Numbered from the stretch's first letter, positions 20,626-29,372 are shown. The stretch: 64,000 nt of DNA from Asticcacaulis endophyticus (GCF_014652575.1 NZ_BMZB01000001.1:1695470-1759469), one strand, 5' to 3'. A program made the numbers and translations. Notes: generated from the letters alone by a model not told the origin.

Positions 20626-20996
20626 AGGGTAGAGGGACTCCCGGCAGAAAAAGACGCGGATTGATATCTAGCCTAGGCAGGCGCGCCACAGAAGGGGGGC
20701 TGGCCAATTTTTTAGCCACCACGCGCATTGGATAACATTGTTCTGATGAATCTCACGGGTTTTTTATGAGCAGACGGGCGGTTTTACAGTGTTTTTATTT
20801 GACCGCTAAAAAAACCGCTGTCTTAATGCTCGCACAATTCGTTAGTCTGGCTGCCGATACCACGGGCTCCGGTGATATGTTCCTTTTTGGGGCCATGTCT
20901 CCAGATCTCAAACTAACTGCTACCGAGATATGCGATTGTCTACGGGAAGTGCGCTTCCCACCTCGATAACAGCTCGTTTTAGATAAGGAGAGCATC
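20626..20996 (+). other. Leader and promoter region of the cold shock gene
   Basis: A 371-bp gap. A 67-codon open frame at 20766-20969 has no protein-like composition and no Shine-Dalgarno, and more probably lies in the long 5' untranslated leader usual for cspA-type genes. I see no clear cold-box by eye. Confidence 0.4.
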
Positions 20997-21200
20997 ATGG
21001 CTGAAGGTACAGTCAAGTGGTTTAACTCAACGAAGGGCTTCGGCTTCATTCAGCCGTCTAACGGTGGTTCAGATGTGTTCGTGCACATTTCCGCCGTTCA
21101 GCGCGCGGGCCTGCAAGGTCTGGCTGATGGTCAAAAGATCGCCTACGAACTGCAATCCGAGCGTGGCAAGACTGCAGCGGTTGATCTGAAACTGCTCTAA
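20997..21200 (+). CDS. cspA: Cold shock protein, CspA family
   Basis: 67-residue single-stranded nucleic-acid-binding OB-fold protein, an RNA chaperone. It has both RNA-binding motifs: RNP1 KGFGFI in STKGFGFIQPS and RNP2 VFVHIS in SDVFVHISAVQ. Length and sequence are typical. AAGGAG lies 8-9 nt before the ATG. It stands alone behind a long leader and is followed by a strong intrinsic terminator. Confidence 0.96.
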   Translation: MAEGTVKWFNSTKGFGFIQPSNGGSDVFVHISAVQRAGLQGLADGQKIAYELQSERGKTAAVDLKLL

Positions 21201-21222
21201 GCGGTTTTAAATCAGAAATCAG

Positions 21223-21256
21223 AAAACGCAGGTTCCAGACGGAGCCTGCGTTTTTT
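21223..21256 (+). terminator. Intrinsic terminator of the cold shock gene
   Basis: Stem aaaacgcaggttcc (21223-21236) pairs with ggagcctgcgtttt (21241-21254) with one mismatch, loop agac, then a T-run. Because the A-tract mirrors the T-tract it can also stop transcripts of the convergent gluQ gene, whose stop codon overlaps the T-run. Confidence 0.88.
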
Positions 21257-22085
21257 ATGTTTTGGCGGCACTCGCAATCAGGGCTTTGATGTCGGCCGGG
21301 CTCATCCCCTCATTGCGAAGATCACGGATGGATTTCGAGCCCTTACGCTTGGCCAGACGATGGCCGGTGTCATCCAGCAGCAGGGCATGGTGATGATATT
21401 GCGGGGTAGGTAAACCTAGCAGGGCCTGAAGCAAAACCTGAGTGTGGATGGCCTCAAACAGGTCATGGCCGCGATGGATATGGGTTATCCCCTGACGGGC
21501 ATCATCGACCACGACCGCCAGATGATAGGCTATGCCGACATCCTTACGCGCCAGAACGACATCGCCATTTATCGACGGATCGGCCGCCTGCCAGCCATGC
21601 TCGCCGCGTCCGCCGCGACCTTGTTCTTCAAACCCTAGCCCATCCCAGCGTGAGCCCAGATAGTCGAGGGCTTCGGGCAGGGATAACCGCCAAGCTGGCT
21701 CACGATCCAGCGGCGTATCGGTAGTGGGCAGAGGAGGGGTGTCTTGAGGGGCGCTTAAGGCCTCCAGCATCAGTTCCTTGCGGGTCTTATAGCATGGGTA
21801 GACCAGTCCCATACTTTTCAGGCGCTCAAGGGCGGCCTGATAGTCGGCCATATGTTCGCTCTGGCGCAAAACCGGCTCCGGCCAGTCAAGCCCCAGCCAG
21901 AGCAGGTCATCATAGATCGCCTGCTCATATTCTGTTCGGCAGCGCGTATGGTCGATATCCTCAAGGCGCAGGATGAACGCACCGTCGTGACGGCTCGCCG
22001 CTTCAAACGCCGTAAGCGCACTGAACGCATGGCCCAGATGCAGATATCCGGTCGGTGACGGGGCAAAGCGGGTGGTGTAAGTCAT
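21255..22085 (-). CDS. gluQ: Glutamyl-Q tRNA(Asp) synthetase
   Basis: Truncated GluRS paralogue that glutamylates queuosine at the wobble base of tRNA(Asp). The 276 residues contain only the Rossmann catalytic domain: HLGH in APSPTGYLHLGHAFSA (HIGH), RLEDIDHTR, and LAKRKGS (KMSKS-like) near residue 245; no anticodon-binding domain. Oddity: the zinc-binding cysteines seen in E. coli YadB (CxC then YxxxC) are not kept; here the segment reads YPCYKTRKEL with a single Cys. The stop lies inside the T-run of the cspA terminator. Confidence 0.92.
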   Translation of the reverse strand: MTYTTRFAPSPTGYLHLGHAFSALTAFEAASRHDGAFILRLEDIDHTRCRTEYEQAIYDDLLWLGLDWPEPVLRQSEHMADYQAALERLKSMGLVYPCYKTRKELMLEALSAPQDTPPLPTTDTPLDREPAWRLSLPEALDYLGSRWDGLGFEEQGRGGRGEHGWQAADPSINGDVVLARKDVGIAYHLAVVVDDARQGITHIHRGHDLFEAIHTQVLLQALLGLPTPQYHHHALLLDDTGHRLAKRKGSKSIRDLRNEGMSPADIKALIASAAKT

Positions 22086-22252
22086 TTGGGAAACATAGCG
22101 GCTGTCGCATAAATTTCACTGTTTCTTTTTCGGTGAATCAGGTTCTTAATATCGATGTGGATAACCCATAACGACACATAAGGAGGCCGCGTCTTCCCCA
22201 AACCCTGTCGCTTACCCGCCCTGACCCCTTACGCGATGCGAAGGAGATGGCG

Positions 22253-22813
22253 ATGAATATCTTAAAAAGCCCCCCCTCGGACTGGCGCGCCCTTGTGCTC
22301 AATTCCGATTTCCGGCCGCTGAGCTATTATCCCTTATCGACCCGTCCGTGGCAGGAAGTCGTTAAGGCCGTTTACGAAGGCCGCGTCGATGTGGTGTCGA
22401 CCTACGACCTTGAAATCCGCTCGCCGTCTATGTCGATGCGCCTGCCCAGCGTTATTGCTCTTAAATCCTACATCGATCAGAACCGTCCACCGGCCTTTAC
22501 GCGCTACAATGTGTTCCTGCGCGATAAGTTCTCGTGCCAGTATTGCGGAGCGCGGCATGACCTTACCTTTGACCATGTGGTGCCGGTATCTCAGGGCGGA
22601 AAGTCGACCTGGCAAAATATCCTGACGGCATGCGCGCCGTGCAACTTGCGCAAAGGGGGAAAAACTCCCCAGCAGGCACGTATGATGCCGACAAAAAACC
22701 CACACCGGCCAACAATGTATCAGCTACAGGAGCTGGGGCGTCGTTTTCCGCCTCACTATCTTCACGAAAGTTGGGTAGATTACCTGTATTGGGACACTTT
22801 GCTGGAGGCATAA
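22253..22813 (+). CDS. HNH endonuclease-domain protein
   Basis: 186 residues. The C-terminal half holds a zinc-type HNH fold: CQYCG, LTFDHVVPVSQGG (first catalytic His after Asp), WQNILTACAPCNLRKGGKTP (Asn and second Cys pair). The N-terminal 70 residues (DWRALVLNSDFRPLSYYPLS) are the conserved extension of chromosomal HNH proteins found in most alphaproteobacteria, whose role is unsettled. The Shine-Dalgarno AAGGAG at 22241-22246 abuts the first ATG (22247) but is ideally spaced for the ATG at 22253, which is therefore chosen. A small unnamed gene follows 3 bp later. Confidence 0.85.
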   Translation: MNILKSPPSDWRALVLNSDFRPLSYYPLSTRPWQEVVKAVYEGRVDVVSTYDLEIRSPSMSMRLPSVIALKSYIDQNRPPAFTRYNVFLRDKFSCQYCGARHDLTFDHVVPVSQGGKSTWQNILTACAPCNLRKGGKTPQQARMMPTKNPHRPTMYQLQELGRRFPPHYLHESWVDYLYWDTLLEA

Positions 22814-22816
22814 AAT

Positions 22817-23143
22817 ATGCCCATTCGGTTTGAGCTGGATCGCCGTAAATTCGGCGTTCTGCACTTTGCGTTGTCGGGGGAACGGGCAGCCGAAGGTTAC
22901 AAGGCGGTTAAGCGTGACGAGTTTGATGCGGCGTTACAGTCGGCGCTTAAGGTCAATCTGGAAACACGGCGTGAGCGCCTGTTTGGCCCGAAAGTGACGC
23001 GCTTCACCTTTCAGGGCGAGCCGGTGACGGTTCGGGTCGCGGCCAATGGCGATGTGCAGTTGGAACTGGGTGATCTGGATGATGATGTGCGCGAAACCAT
23101 CATCGAAAAGCTCCGGCACAGCCTTGAATTTATGAATATCTGA
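22817..23143 (+). CDS. Unnamed 108-residue cytosolic protein
   Basis: Not recognised. The sequence is a plausible small globular protein with mixed charge: RFELDRRKFGVLHFALSGER at the start, a central basic/aromatic stretch (LFGPKVTRFTFQGEPVTVRV) and an acidic C-terminal helix (LGDLDDDVRETIIEKLRHSL). No signal peptide or membrane segment. It starts 3 bp after the HNH nuclease gene, so the two are probably one transcript. It ends 1 bp from the stop of the convergent DUF1003 gene. Confidence 0.7.
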   Translation: MPIRFELDRRKFGVLHFALSGERAAEGYKAVKRDEFDAALQSALKVNLETRRERLFGPKVTRFTFQGEPVTVRVAANGDVQLELGDLDDDVRETIIEKLRHSLEFMNI

Positions 23144-23144
23144 C

Positions 23145-23621
23145 TCAGTCGGGTTTTGTTGTCTCTTGTGCCAAACGGGCGTTACGTTCCTCGCACAAAA
23201 CTTCGACCAGCTTGATCAGCCGGTTGATATCATCTTCGCGCATCATGTCGATTTTCTGGTGCAGGGCTTCGATATCCAGTTCGGCCTTCAGGTTCACATC
23301 GTAGTCCAGTTGCGCTTTACCGCGGTCGATGTCCGACTGACGGTTCTGCGACATCATCAGGATTGGGGCTGTAAACGCCGCCTGAAATGACAGGGCCAGA
23401 TTAAGCAGGATAAACGGATACGGGTCCCATGCCTTGATCCAGGCAAAGACATTGACCACGATCCAGCCGAACAGCAGCACCGACTGAATGATGATGAACC
23501 GCCACGAGCCGACGATGGCGGCTATCCGGTCTGCGGCACGATCTCCCAGCGATAGTTCGGGTGTCTTACCGTGCAGATGGCGCAGACTGAAAGCGCGCAC
23601 CTTATCGGGATCAATGGTCAT
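23145..23621 (-). CDS. DUF1003 family membrane protein
   Basis: 158 residues. The DUF1003 core is clear: DRAADRIAAIVGSWRFIIIQ, a first transmembrane helix to FAW, then YPFILLNLALSFQAAFTAPI (second helix) and LMMSQNRQSDIDRGKAQLDY, which is the family signature, followed by a cytosolic helical tail. Function is unknown. Its ATG lies inside the last four bases of the COQ7-type gene, so the two are translationally coupled. Confidence 0.88.
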   Translation of the reverse strand: MTIDPDKVRAFSLRHLHGKTPELSLGDRAADRIAAIVGSWRFIIIQSVLLFGWIVVNVFAWIKAWDPYPFILLNLALSFQAAFTAPILMMSQNRQSDIDRGKAQLDYDVNLKAELDIEALHQKIDMMREDDINRLIKLVEVLCEERNARLAQETTKPD

Positions 23622-24223
23622 ATTTTCTCACTGATCTTAATCGCCAGACGACAACCGGCCTGCACGACCGCCGACAGCAGCGGGTAGGCGGGGGCCTGAT
23701 GGGCGCCGGCACTAACCGCATGATCCTTATGGCCTATCTCATCGTCGCGGAACTTCATCAGTTCGGCGGCAAGGTCGGGTTCGCGGTCTTTCAGGTCTTC
23801 GATCTGCTCGGCATAGTGTTTTTCGATCACGCTTTCGACCGCTTCGGTGCAGGCGTGGGCAGCCTTTGGGCCCAGCAGCGCGGTGCCGACCCCAAGCCCC
23901 ATAGCCGCCAGTCGCCAGACCGGTGTCATGACCGTTGGGCGGACGTCGTGTTCGCGCATCAGGGCATTAAAGCGATCCAGATGCACCTGTTCCTCAAATT
24001 CCATGCGCTTGAGGTCGTTGCTTAACGCCCGCTCAGGTGTCGCGGAAAAGACCATGCTCTGGGCGCGGTAGATGTGAACGGCCGCCAGTTCACCGGCATG
24101 ATCGACGCGCAGGATTTCCTCTAAGCGGTGGCGTGCGGCCCCTTTGCCCGGACGTGGCGGCACACCCGACGGCGTGGGCGTGACCGCTTCGGGGATTTCT
24201 TCGACCAGAATATCGTCACTCAT
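23618..24223 (-). CDS. coq7: COQ7-family demethoxyubiquinone hydroxylase
   Basis: Membrane-peripheral di-iron monooxygenase that hydroxylates the ring of demethoxyubiquinone late in ubiquinone synthesis. 201 residues with the four-helix ferritin-like ligand pattern: EILRVDHAGELAAVHIYRAQ, EFEEQVHLDRF (ExxH), a central hydrophobic helix LAAMGLGVGTALLG, EKHYAEQIEDL and DDEIGHKDHA (second ExxH). The first 25 residues are a variable Pro-rich lead. It forms an operon with the overlapping DUF1003 gene. Confidence 0.92.
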   Translation of the reverse strand: MSDDILVEEIPEAVTPTPSGVPPRPGKGAARHRLEEILRVDHAGELAAVHIYRAQSMVFSATPERALSNDLKRMEFEEQVHLDRFNALMREHDVRPTVMTPVWRLAAMGLGVGTALLGPKAAHACTEAVESVIEKHYAEQIEDLKDREPDLAAELMKFRDDEIGHKDHAVSAGAHQAPAYPLLSAVVQAGCRLAIKISEKI

Positions 24224-24303
24224 GGCAGGACTCCCGCAGGACTAAGCGCGTTCCAAAAAGTGTAGGGCAGTTTTTGGATGCAAATGCGCGACAAAGATAA
24301 AGC

Positions 24304-24882
24304 CTATTTTGTCAGGTTTTTAGGGCGGCGGAAGAAGTATTTTAGTCGCAGGGAGGCAATAAAGCTCAATACCGCCAGAATAGCCGAAATGATAGCATTC
24401 CATCCGGCCATGCTCAGGCCCCACATTTTCCAGGCGACCACATCACACTGCGGAATGGTGATCGGTGCGCCTGACAGCAGAGCGGCCATCGAATCGATGC
24501 TGATATCGTCACCGCCGCCGGTGCAGGTTTCGGGGCCCGGCCACCATTTCAACTCGACCCCGGCATGAAACAGGGCCAGAGCCGCGCCCGTGGCGAAAAT
24601 GGCAAACAGCACAAAGGCAAACACCCTTGGCGGGCCCTTGGCGCCGGTAAACAGCGCCCAAACGCTGGCGATCAGCGATACCACCACGGCGATCCAGTAG
24701 ATGTCGCGCTGCTTAAGGCACAGGTGGCATGGATCAAGCCCGCCGAATTTCTGAAACGCATGGGCCGCCATCAGCAGGGCCAGAGACGCAATCAGGGCCG
24801 TAATCGTCCACCAGCGGCCGAACAGGAGCGCGGCCCGCATGGTAAGTTTCTGGCCGGCCTTATCGAATTTTGAAGCGTTCAT
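24304..24882 (-). CDS. dsbB: Disulfide bond formation protein B
   Basis: Four-helix inner membrane quinone reductase that reoxidises DsbA. 192 residues. The first periplasmic loop has the redox pair in DPCHLCLKQRDIYW (about residues 50-63; CxxC plus the conserved QR), and the second loop holds the other cysteines, ETCTGGG and PQCDVVAWKMWGLSMAGWN, the last segment being the conserved amphipathic stretch. A short basic C-terminal tail (LRLKYFFRRPK) is cytosolic. Stand-alone gene. Confidence 0.92.
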   Translation of the reverse strand: MNASKFDKAGQKLTMRAALLFGRWWTITALIASLALLMAAHAFQKFGGLDPCHLCLKQRDIYWIAVVVSLIASVWALFTGAKGPPRVFAFVLFAIFATGAALALFHAGVELKWWPGPETCTGGGDDISIDSMAALLSGAPITIPQCDVVAWKMWGLSMAGWNAIISAILAVLSFIASLRLKYFFRRPKNLTK

Positions 24883-25043
24883 TCCCTATCCGCACGCAAT
24901 CGGTAATCGTCGCGGTAACCCGCCGCCAGTGTGTGATCCGGCGGCGCGCATCATGCAACAGATTTCAGCCTTTGTCGCACCGTTTTTAACTAAGTCTCAA
25001 AAGGAGCGGGGGAAATCCGTCCAAAGTCTCCGCAGAAGCCCGC

Positions 25044-25625
25044 TTAGTGCGGGATCATCTTGATGGCGACAATCAGCAAAACCAGCACCGCCAGAGCGAT
25101 AGCCGAAACCGTATAGATGCGCTTTTCGATCAGGTGGGTGATTTCCGGCCCGAACTTTTTCAAAAGGTACGCCACCAGCAAAAACCGCGGCGTGCGGGTA
25201 ATGATGCAACTGGCGATAAAGATGCCCAGATTCATATGCCCAAGGCCTGCGGCAATGGTCACCAGCTTGAACGGAATGGGGGTTAGCCCCTTGGCGATGA
25301 TGACCCAAGGACCCCACTGGGCCATAAAATCATGGAACTTTGACAGGTCATCGCTGTAGCCGAAAAGTTTCAGGAGCCAGATACCGACCGGCTCCAGATA
25401 ATACCCGATGGCGTAACCCAGCATCGCCCCGAACACAGAAGCTATGGTGCAGACTATGGCATAGCGGTAAGCCTTGTCCGGCCGCGCCAGAGCCATAGGC
25501 GCCAGCATAACGTCGGGCGGGATAGGAAAGAATGAGCTTTCCGCAAACGATACGACGGCGAGCGCCTTTTCGGCATGGCGGCTGCCCGCCAGGTTGATCA
25601 TCCAGTTATAAATGGGGCGCAGCAC
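25044..25625 (-). CDS. yqaA: YqaA-like DedA/VTT-superfamily membrane protein
   Basis: 193 residues with about five hydrophobic segments. Landmarks of the YqaA branch: SRHAEKALAVVSFAESSFFP, IPPDVMLAPMALARP, ASVFGAMLGYAIGYYLEPVG, then GPWVIIAKGLTPIPFKLVTIAAG (the conserved re-entrant loop with Pro-Phe-Lys) and TRTPRFLLVAYLLKKFG. Members of the superfamily take part in lipid flipping and envelope homeostasis; the exact role here is unknown. It stands alone between dsbB and a MarR regulator. Confidence 0.8.
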   Translation of the reverse strand: MLRPIYNWMINLAGSRHAEKALAVVSFAESSFFPIPPDVMLAPMALARPDKAYRYAIVCTIASVFGAMLGYAIGYYLEPVGIWLLKLFGYSDDLSKFHDFMAQWGPWVIIAKGLTPIPFKLVTIAAGLGHMNLGIFIASCIITRTPRFLLVAYLLKKFGPEITHLIEKRIYTVSAIALAVLVLLIVAIKMIPH

Positions 25626-25912
25626 GTTTAAATCTTTGGCCTGAATAGAAATGATGAATTTCTATGGCATGTTGCAAACGCTAAGCAAACGGCTTTGTCG
25701 CTATGGGCGAACTTTATTTCAGACTGTGGCGCGGTTGAGTTGATTTCGTCATCTGGCGGATGTGTCGGTTTAGTGCAGTTGTTTGGCGGATTAACTAAAA
25801 CTCATTTGTGTTAAGGGTTGAGCCAAGGCATAACCATGACAACAATAAGACTATAGCTGCGGCGACAACGCTCGACGCACGATTTTCTATACCCTTCAGG
25901 AGGCAGTTTGAT

Positions 25913-26374
25913 ATGTCGGTGAGTAAGCTTGCGCTTGATGATTACCTTCCCTACCGTTTGTCGGTAGCGTCGAACGCCGTCAGCACGCTTATTTCAACCG
26001 CCTACGACAGCATCCACGGGCTGAAAATTCCTGAATGGCGGCTAATCTGGGTACTGAACGAAGACGGTCCCTCGACCCAGCAGGCGCTGGTTAAGCGCAC
26101 CGGCATGGATAAGGTCACAATCTCACGCGCCGCTCAGGCTTTGGCCAAACGTCGCCTGATCACCCGCGCGCCCCATGAATATGACGGACGTTCGCACCAC
26201 CTGATTCTAAGTTCTGAGGGTGAGCGACTGTTTGCCGATGTTGCCCCGTCAGCGGTCGAGTTTGAAAAAGTCGTCCTGGCGAACCTCAGCGCGGAAGAGG
26301 TAGTGGTGCTTAAAGACCTGTTGCGCCGTGTCGAAGAGGCCGCGCTCAAGGTACAAAACGACAAATCCAAGTGA
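25913..26374 (+). CDS. MarR-family transcriptional regulator
   Basis: 153 residues with a winged helix-turn-helix: WRLIWVLNEDGPSTQQALVK (helices 2-3), RTGMDKVTISRAAQALAKRR (recognition helix) and the wing APHEYDGRSHHLILSSEGER, flanked by N- and C-terminal dimerisation helices. The frame is open from 25808, but AGGAGG about 8 nt before the ATG at 25913 fixes the start. The long 287-bp upstream gap probably carries its own operators. No adjacent efflux or enzyme gene suggests a target. Confidence 0.88.
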   Translation: MSVSKLALDDYLPYRLSVASNAVSTLISTAYDSIHGLKIPEWRLIWVLNEDGPSTQQALVKRTGMDKVTISRAAQALAKRRLITRAPHEYDGRSHHLILSSEGERLFADVAPSAVEFEKVVLANLSAEEVVVLKDLLRRVEEAALKVQNDKSK

Positions 26375-26525
26375 TTTAAGGGGCCGAACTTTCGCCATTC
26401 AGGCATCTGGGACTCGTCACAGCGGGGGCGTTTGTGTTAACCTTATCCCTGTGTTAACGGTTACGATAAAGTGCGTTCCCGCTTGAGTGACGGGCGGCTG
26501 AGCGCAGGCGGGGGAAGTTCTGAAC

Positions 26526-27449
26526 ATGGCTATGAGGTACGACTCATTTACTCCGGCGGAAGATCCCAACGACTTCGCGTATGAGACGGTGTCCTATGAC
26601 CTGAGCCTGCTGTTTCTGGCCATCGTCGTAGCCCTCATTCTGGCGTTTCTGCTGTGGGCGGCCTATGCCAAGGGTAAGTCGGATACGCGCAAAGCCCTTA
26701 GACGCCAGAGAGAACGGTCGGCTGAAAATATATATGAAGCTGTGCGCCGCGCATTGGATAAGGTCATTGTGTCCACGACTGATGGCATTTACGCGCCAAC
26801 GAACGAGCTTCTGGCCGTTCTTGACAGCCGATTAGGTAAAACTCTGGCCTTATGTAGCGATATCAAAAAGCTGCGCGATACAATTAATAAAGCACTGGAC
26901 GCCAAAGACGACGCTATCCCTAAAAAGGACGGCGCTAAAGATGGAACCATTCTGGTGCCGGTCAATCTCAATTTCGGCGGCACAACACCGGGAACCCCGC
27001 CGGTGGGTATAGTCTCGCCAGCCCAGGTCTACACCGGCGGCGGTCACATGCCGATGCGTTATCAGGAGCACCGCGCCGCCATTCGCATGGCCGTTGAGGA
27101 GTTGGATAGCTTTTGGCGTAACAAGCAATATGTCAAAAAGCTGATCATAGATGCTCAGGAAGAGTTGCTGTATTCTGAGGATATTCGGCCTGAAATTGAC
27201 ATTCTTGGGGTCTCTTTCGATGGTGCGCCCCGTCCGCGCCGCCGCCGTAATCCGTTCACGCGCCCACCCGAAGAGCATGGCCCGCACTCAGGCGGGCACT
27301 CTGGCGGGCACTCAGGTGGCGGGCATCATCAGGCCCCTTCCGCCAGCTATGCTGAGGCCGTACAGTCGGCTGCCGAAGCGCCCCGTCGGCCTGAGCCAGA
27401 TCCGACGCCGCCCCCACCCAAGAAGCGCCGCCGGCCCGGACTGGCTTAA
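26526..27449 (+). CDS. Unnamed single-span membrane protein with a His/Gly- and Pro-rich tail
   Basis: 307 residues, not recognised. One transmembrane helix at about 27-47 (LSLLFLAIVVALILAFLLWA) is followed by a basic helical region (SDTRKALRRQRERSAENIYE), a cytosolic domain of unknown fold (80-235) and a low-complexity tail with SGGHSGGHSGGGHHQ, then a Pro/Arg stretch. The ORF begins M-A-M; either Met could initiate. The tail repeats may bind metal, but that is only suggested by composition. The next gene is the tRNA-Leu. Confidence 0.6.
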   Translation: MAMRYDSFTPAEDPNDFAYETVSYDLSLLFLAIVVALILAFLLWAAYAKGKSDTRKALRRQRERSAENIYEAVRRALDKVIVSTTDGIYAPTNELLAVLDSRLGKTLALCSDIKKLRDTINKALDAKDDAIPKKDGAKDGTILVPVNLNFGGTTPGTPPVGIVSPAQVYTGGGHMPMRYQEHRAAIRMAVEELDSFWRNKQYVKKLIIDAQEELLYSEDIRPEIDILGVSFDGAPRPRRRRNPFTRPPEEHGPHSGGHSGGHSGGGHHQAPSASYAEAVQSAAEAPRRPEPDPTPPPPKKRRRPGLA

Positions 27450-27547
27450 GGTTATTAAGACTGTGAACGGTAACGGATTTAGGCTTGCGTGGGGCCAAAA
27501 AAGCCTTTATCACCGCCGTCCTTACCCGTTAAAAATCCGTAATACGG

Positions 27548-27632
27548 GCCCCTGTGGTGGAATTGGTAGACGCGCCGGATTCAAAATCCGGTACCGAGAG
27601 GTGTGTCGGTTCGAGTCCGACCGGGGGCACCA
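27548..27632 (+). tRNA. tRNA-Leu (anticodon CAA)
   Basis: Acceptor stem gcccctg (27548-27554) pairs with cgggggc (27622-27628), allowing a G-U. The D-arm contains tggtagac, the anticodon stem-loop is ccgga-ttcaaaa-tccgg with anticodon CAA, the T-arm is gtcggttcgagtccgac, and CCA is encoded at 27630-27632. The 3' end serves as the attachment site of the island that follows. Confidence 0.95.
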
Positions 27633-27633
27633 G
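27617..27633. other. attL: left end of the genomic island, in the tRNA-Leu 3' end
   Basis: The 17-bp sequence ccgaccgggggcaccag covers the end of the T-stem, the acceptor strand and CCA. An identical copy stands at 38809-38825. The bases flanking the two copies differ on both sides, so 17 bp is the full identity. Confidence 0.9.
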
Positions 27634-27804
27634 GATACCGTCCGGCTCAGTCCGGGAAACTTGAAAAATCCTTAAAAATCTGATACTTTAGGCAGTGAAA
27701 CGTACATCGCTGTCCACGCTTGTCCGCCCGTTTCCATACCCCAGTAGGGGTAGAATTCGGGGTACGTTTCGCGAATTTGGCTCAACTCGCACACGGTACC
27801 CCAC

Positions 27805-29082
27805 ATGGCACTCACAGACGCTCAGATTCGCGGCGCAAAACCCAAAAGCGACCGCGCCTACAAACTGTATGATGAATACGGCCTATTTATACATATTTCT
27901 TTGTCCGGGGCGAAACTCTGGCGGTTTCGCTTCCAATACGCGGGTAAGGAGAAAACCCTATCATTGGGCGCATATCCCGCCATTGGCGTGCGGGAGGCGC
28001 GACATAACCGTGATGAGGCCCGCCGTCTGCTTGCCGCTGGCAAAGACCCGTCGGCTGAACGCAAACGCCAAAAGATCGCAACGAGCCTAGCAGCCAGGAA
28101 CACCTTCGAGGCTGTGGCTGAAGAGTTGATCGACAAAAACGAAAAAGAAGGGATGGCCGAGGTCACACTCAGCAAGCAGCGCTGGATCGTCTCTTTGCTG
28201 GCCCCCTCCATCGGTGATCGACCCATTTCTGATCTTGAACCTCTGGAAGTTCTGAATGCCCTAAAGCAAATTGAAAAGGGCGCGCGATACGAGACCACAC
28301 AACGCGCCCGGTCCCTGGCTTCACGTATATTCCGATATGCGATCATCACAGGCCGCGCCCGCCATAATGCGGCGGCGGACCTCGGCATGGCGCTTATTTC
28401 CCACAAGCCCAAACACCATGCCGCTATCATTGATCCCGACGCACTTGGCGCTCTTCTGAGAGCCATTGAAGACTTTGAAGCCGGTACGTCGGTGATGTTT
28501 GGTCTGCGCCTCTTGCCTCATGTCTTTGTCCGGCCAGGCGAGTTGCGTCATGCCGAGTGGCGGGAGTTTGATTTTGAAAAGGCGATCTGGCGCATTCCAG
28601 CGGGACGTATGAAGATGCGCGATGAGCATGTCGTGCCCTTGTCCCGGCAATCCATAGCCATCCTTCAGGAAGCGCGGTACTATCACATCAATGGTCCATT
28701 GGTGTTCCCAAGTGTCCGGACATGGATGAGACCCATGTCGGAAAATACCCTGACCGCCGCGCTTCGGCGGATGGGGTATTCTGGTGACGAAATGACAGCG
28801 CATGGCTTCCGAAGCACCGCCAGCACCCTCCTAAACGAAAGTGGCCTATGGTCGCCCGACACCATTGAGCGTGCTTTGGCTCATAAGGACGCCAATACAG
28901 TCAGAGGCATTTATCACCGGGGTACGCATTGGAAAGAACGAGTTGAAATGGCGCAGTGGTGGTCTGACCATCTGGATGAATTGCGCCTGACGGCTGGCCT
29001 CAAACGTGGTGAAGGCTCAAATGTTGCTCGTCAAGCAACGCCCTTCTTGACGTCAAGCACGTTGTCCGGTAGACAACAATGA
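27805..29082 (+). CDS. int: Tyrosine integrase, P4/DUF4102 type
   Basis: 425-residue site-specific recombinase. The N-terminal arm-binding DUF4102 domain is clear (LTDAQIRGAKPKSDRAYKLYDEYGLF split over residues 2-27; LSLGAYPAIGVREAR), followed by a SAM-like core-binding domain and the catalytic domain with RPGELRHAEW (first Arg), HGFRSTASTLLNE (HxxR) and IYHRGTHWKERVEMA (nucleophile Tyr). It lies 170 bp inside attL and points away from the tRNA. Its TGA overlaps the higB start (ATGA). Confidence 0.93.
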   Translation: MALTDAQIRGAKPKSDRAYKLYDEYGLFIHISLSGAKLWRFRFQYAGKEKTLSLGAYPAIGVREARHNRDEARRLLAAGKDPSAERKRQKIATSLAARNTFEAVAEELIDKNEKEGMAEVTLSKQRWIVSLLAPSIGDRPISDLEPLEVLNALKQIEKGARYETTQRARSLASRIFRYAIITGRARHNAAADLGMALISHKPKHHAAIIDPDALGALLRAIEDFEAGTSVMFGLRLLPHVFVRPGELRHAEWREFDFEKAIWRIPAGRMKMRDEHVVPLSRQSIAILQEARYYHINGPLVFPSVRTWMRPMSENTLTAALRRMGYSGDEMTAHGFRSTASTLLNESGLWSPDTIERALAHKDANTVRGIYHRGTHWKERVEMAQWWSDHLDELRLTAGLKRGEGSNVARQATPFLTSSTLSGRQQ

Positions 29083-29360
29083 TTAAGAGTTTTGGTGACA
29101 AGATTACGAAGCAACTGTTTCAGGGGCTTGCCGTCAGGCGGATGGGATCAGGGGCTGCAAAAACAGGCCCTGAGACGTCTCAAATACATCGATGCGGCCG
29201 TCACCCTCGAAGACCTGCGGATACGCCTGCCAATCGACTGGAGGCTCTGCAAGGCGATCTGAAGGGCTGGTACTCGATCCGTGTCAATGATCAGTTCCGG
29301 ATCATTTTTCGATGGTTTGATGACGAAGCTCACGACGTGAAACTGATAGATTACCATTGA
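29079..29360 (+). pseudogene. higB: HigB-type toxin with two compensating frameshifts
   Basis: The frame reads MIKSFGDKITKQLFQG at the start and RLEALQGDLKGWYSIRVNDQ to LIDYH at the end, both typical of HigB ribosome-dependent mRNA interferases. The middle (about 29145-29223) is nonsense in this frame, but another frame reads QKQALRRLKYIDAAVTLEDL, the expected HigB core. An extra G near 29144-29146 and a missing base near 29223-29225 explain both shifts. About 26 central residues are scrambled while the ORF stays open. It could be a detoxified allele, or sequencing errors at two sites. Toxin-first order with higA 12 bp downstream. Confidence 0.8.
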
Positions 29361-29372
29361 GCGAGGTTTGCC

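Noticed and set aside
20766-20969. 67-codon frame upstream of the cold shock gene
   Set aside because: No Shine-Dalgarno and unlikely composition; fits a long untranslated leader.
26430-26460. Possible CtrA box (two ttaac elements)
   Set aside because: The half sites are about 13 bp apart instead of the 7 of the TTAA-N7-TTAAC consensus.
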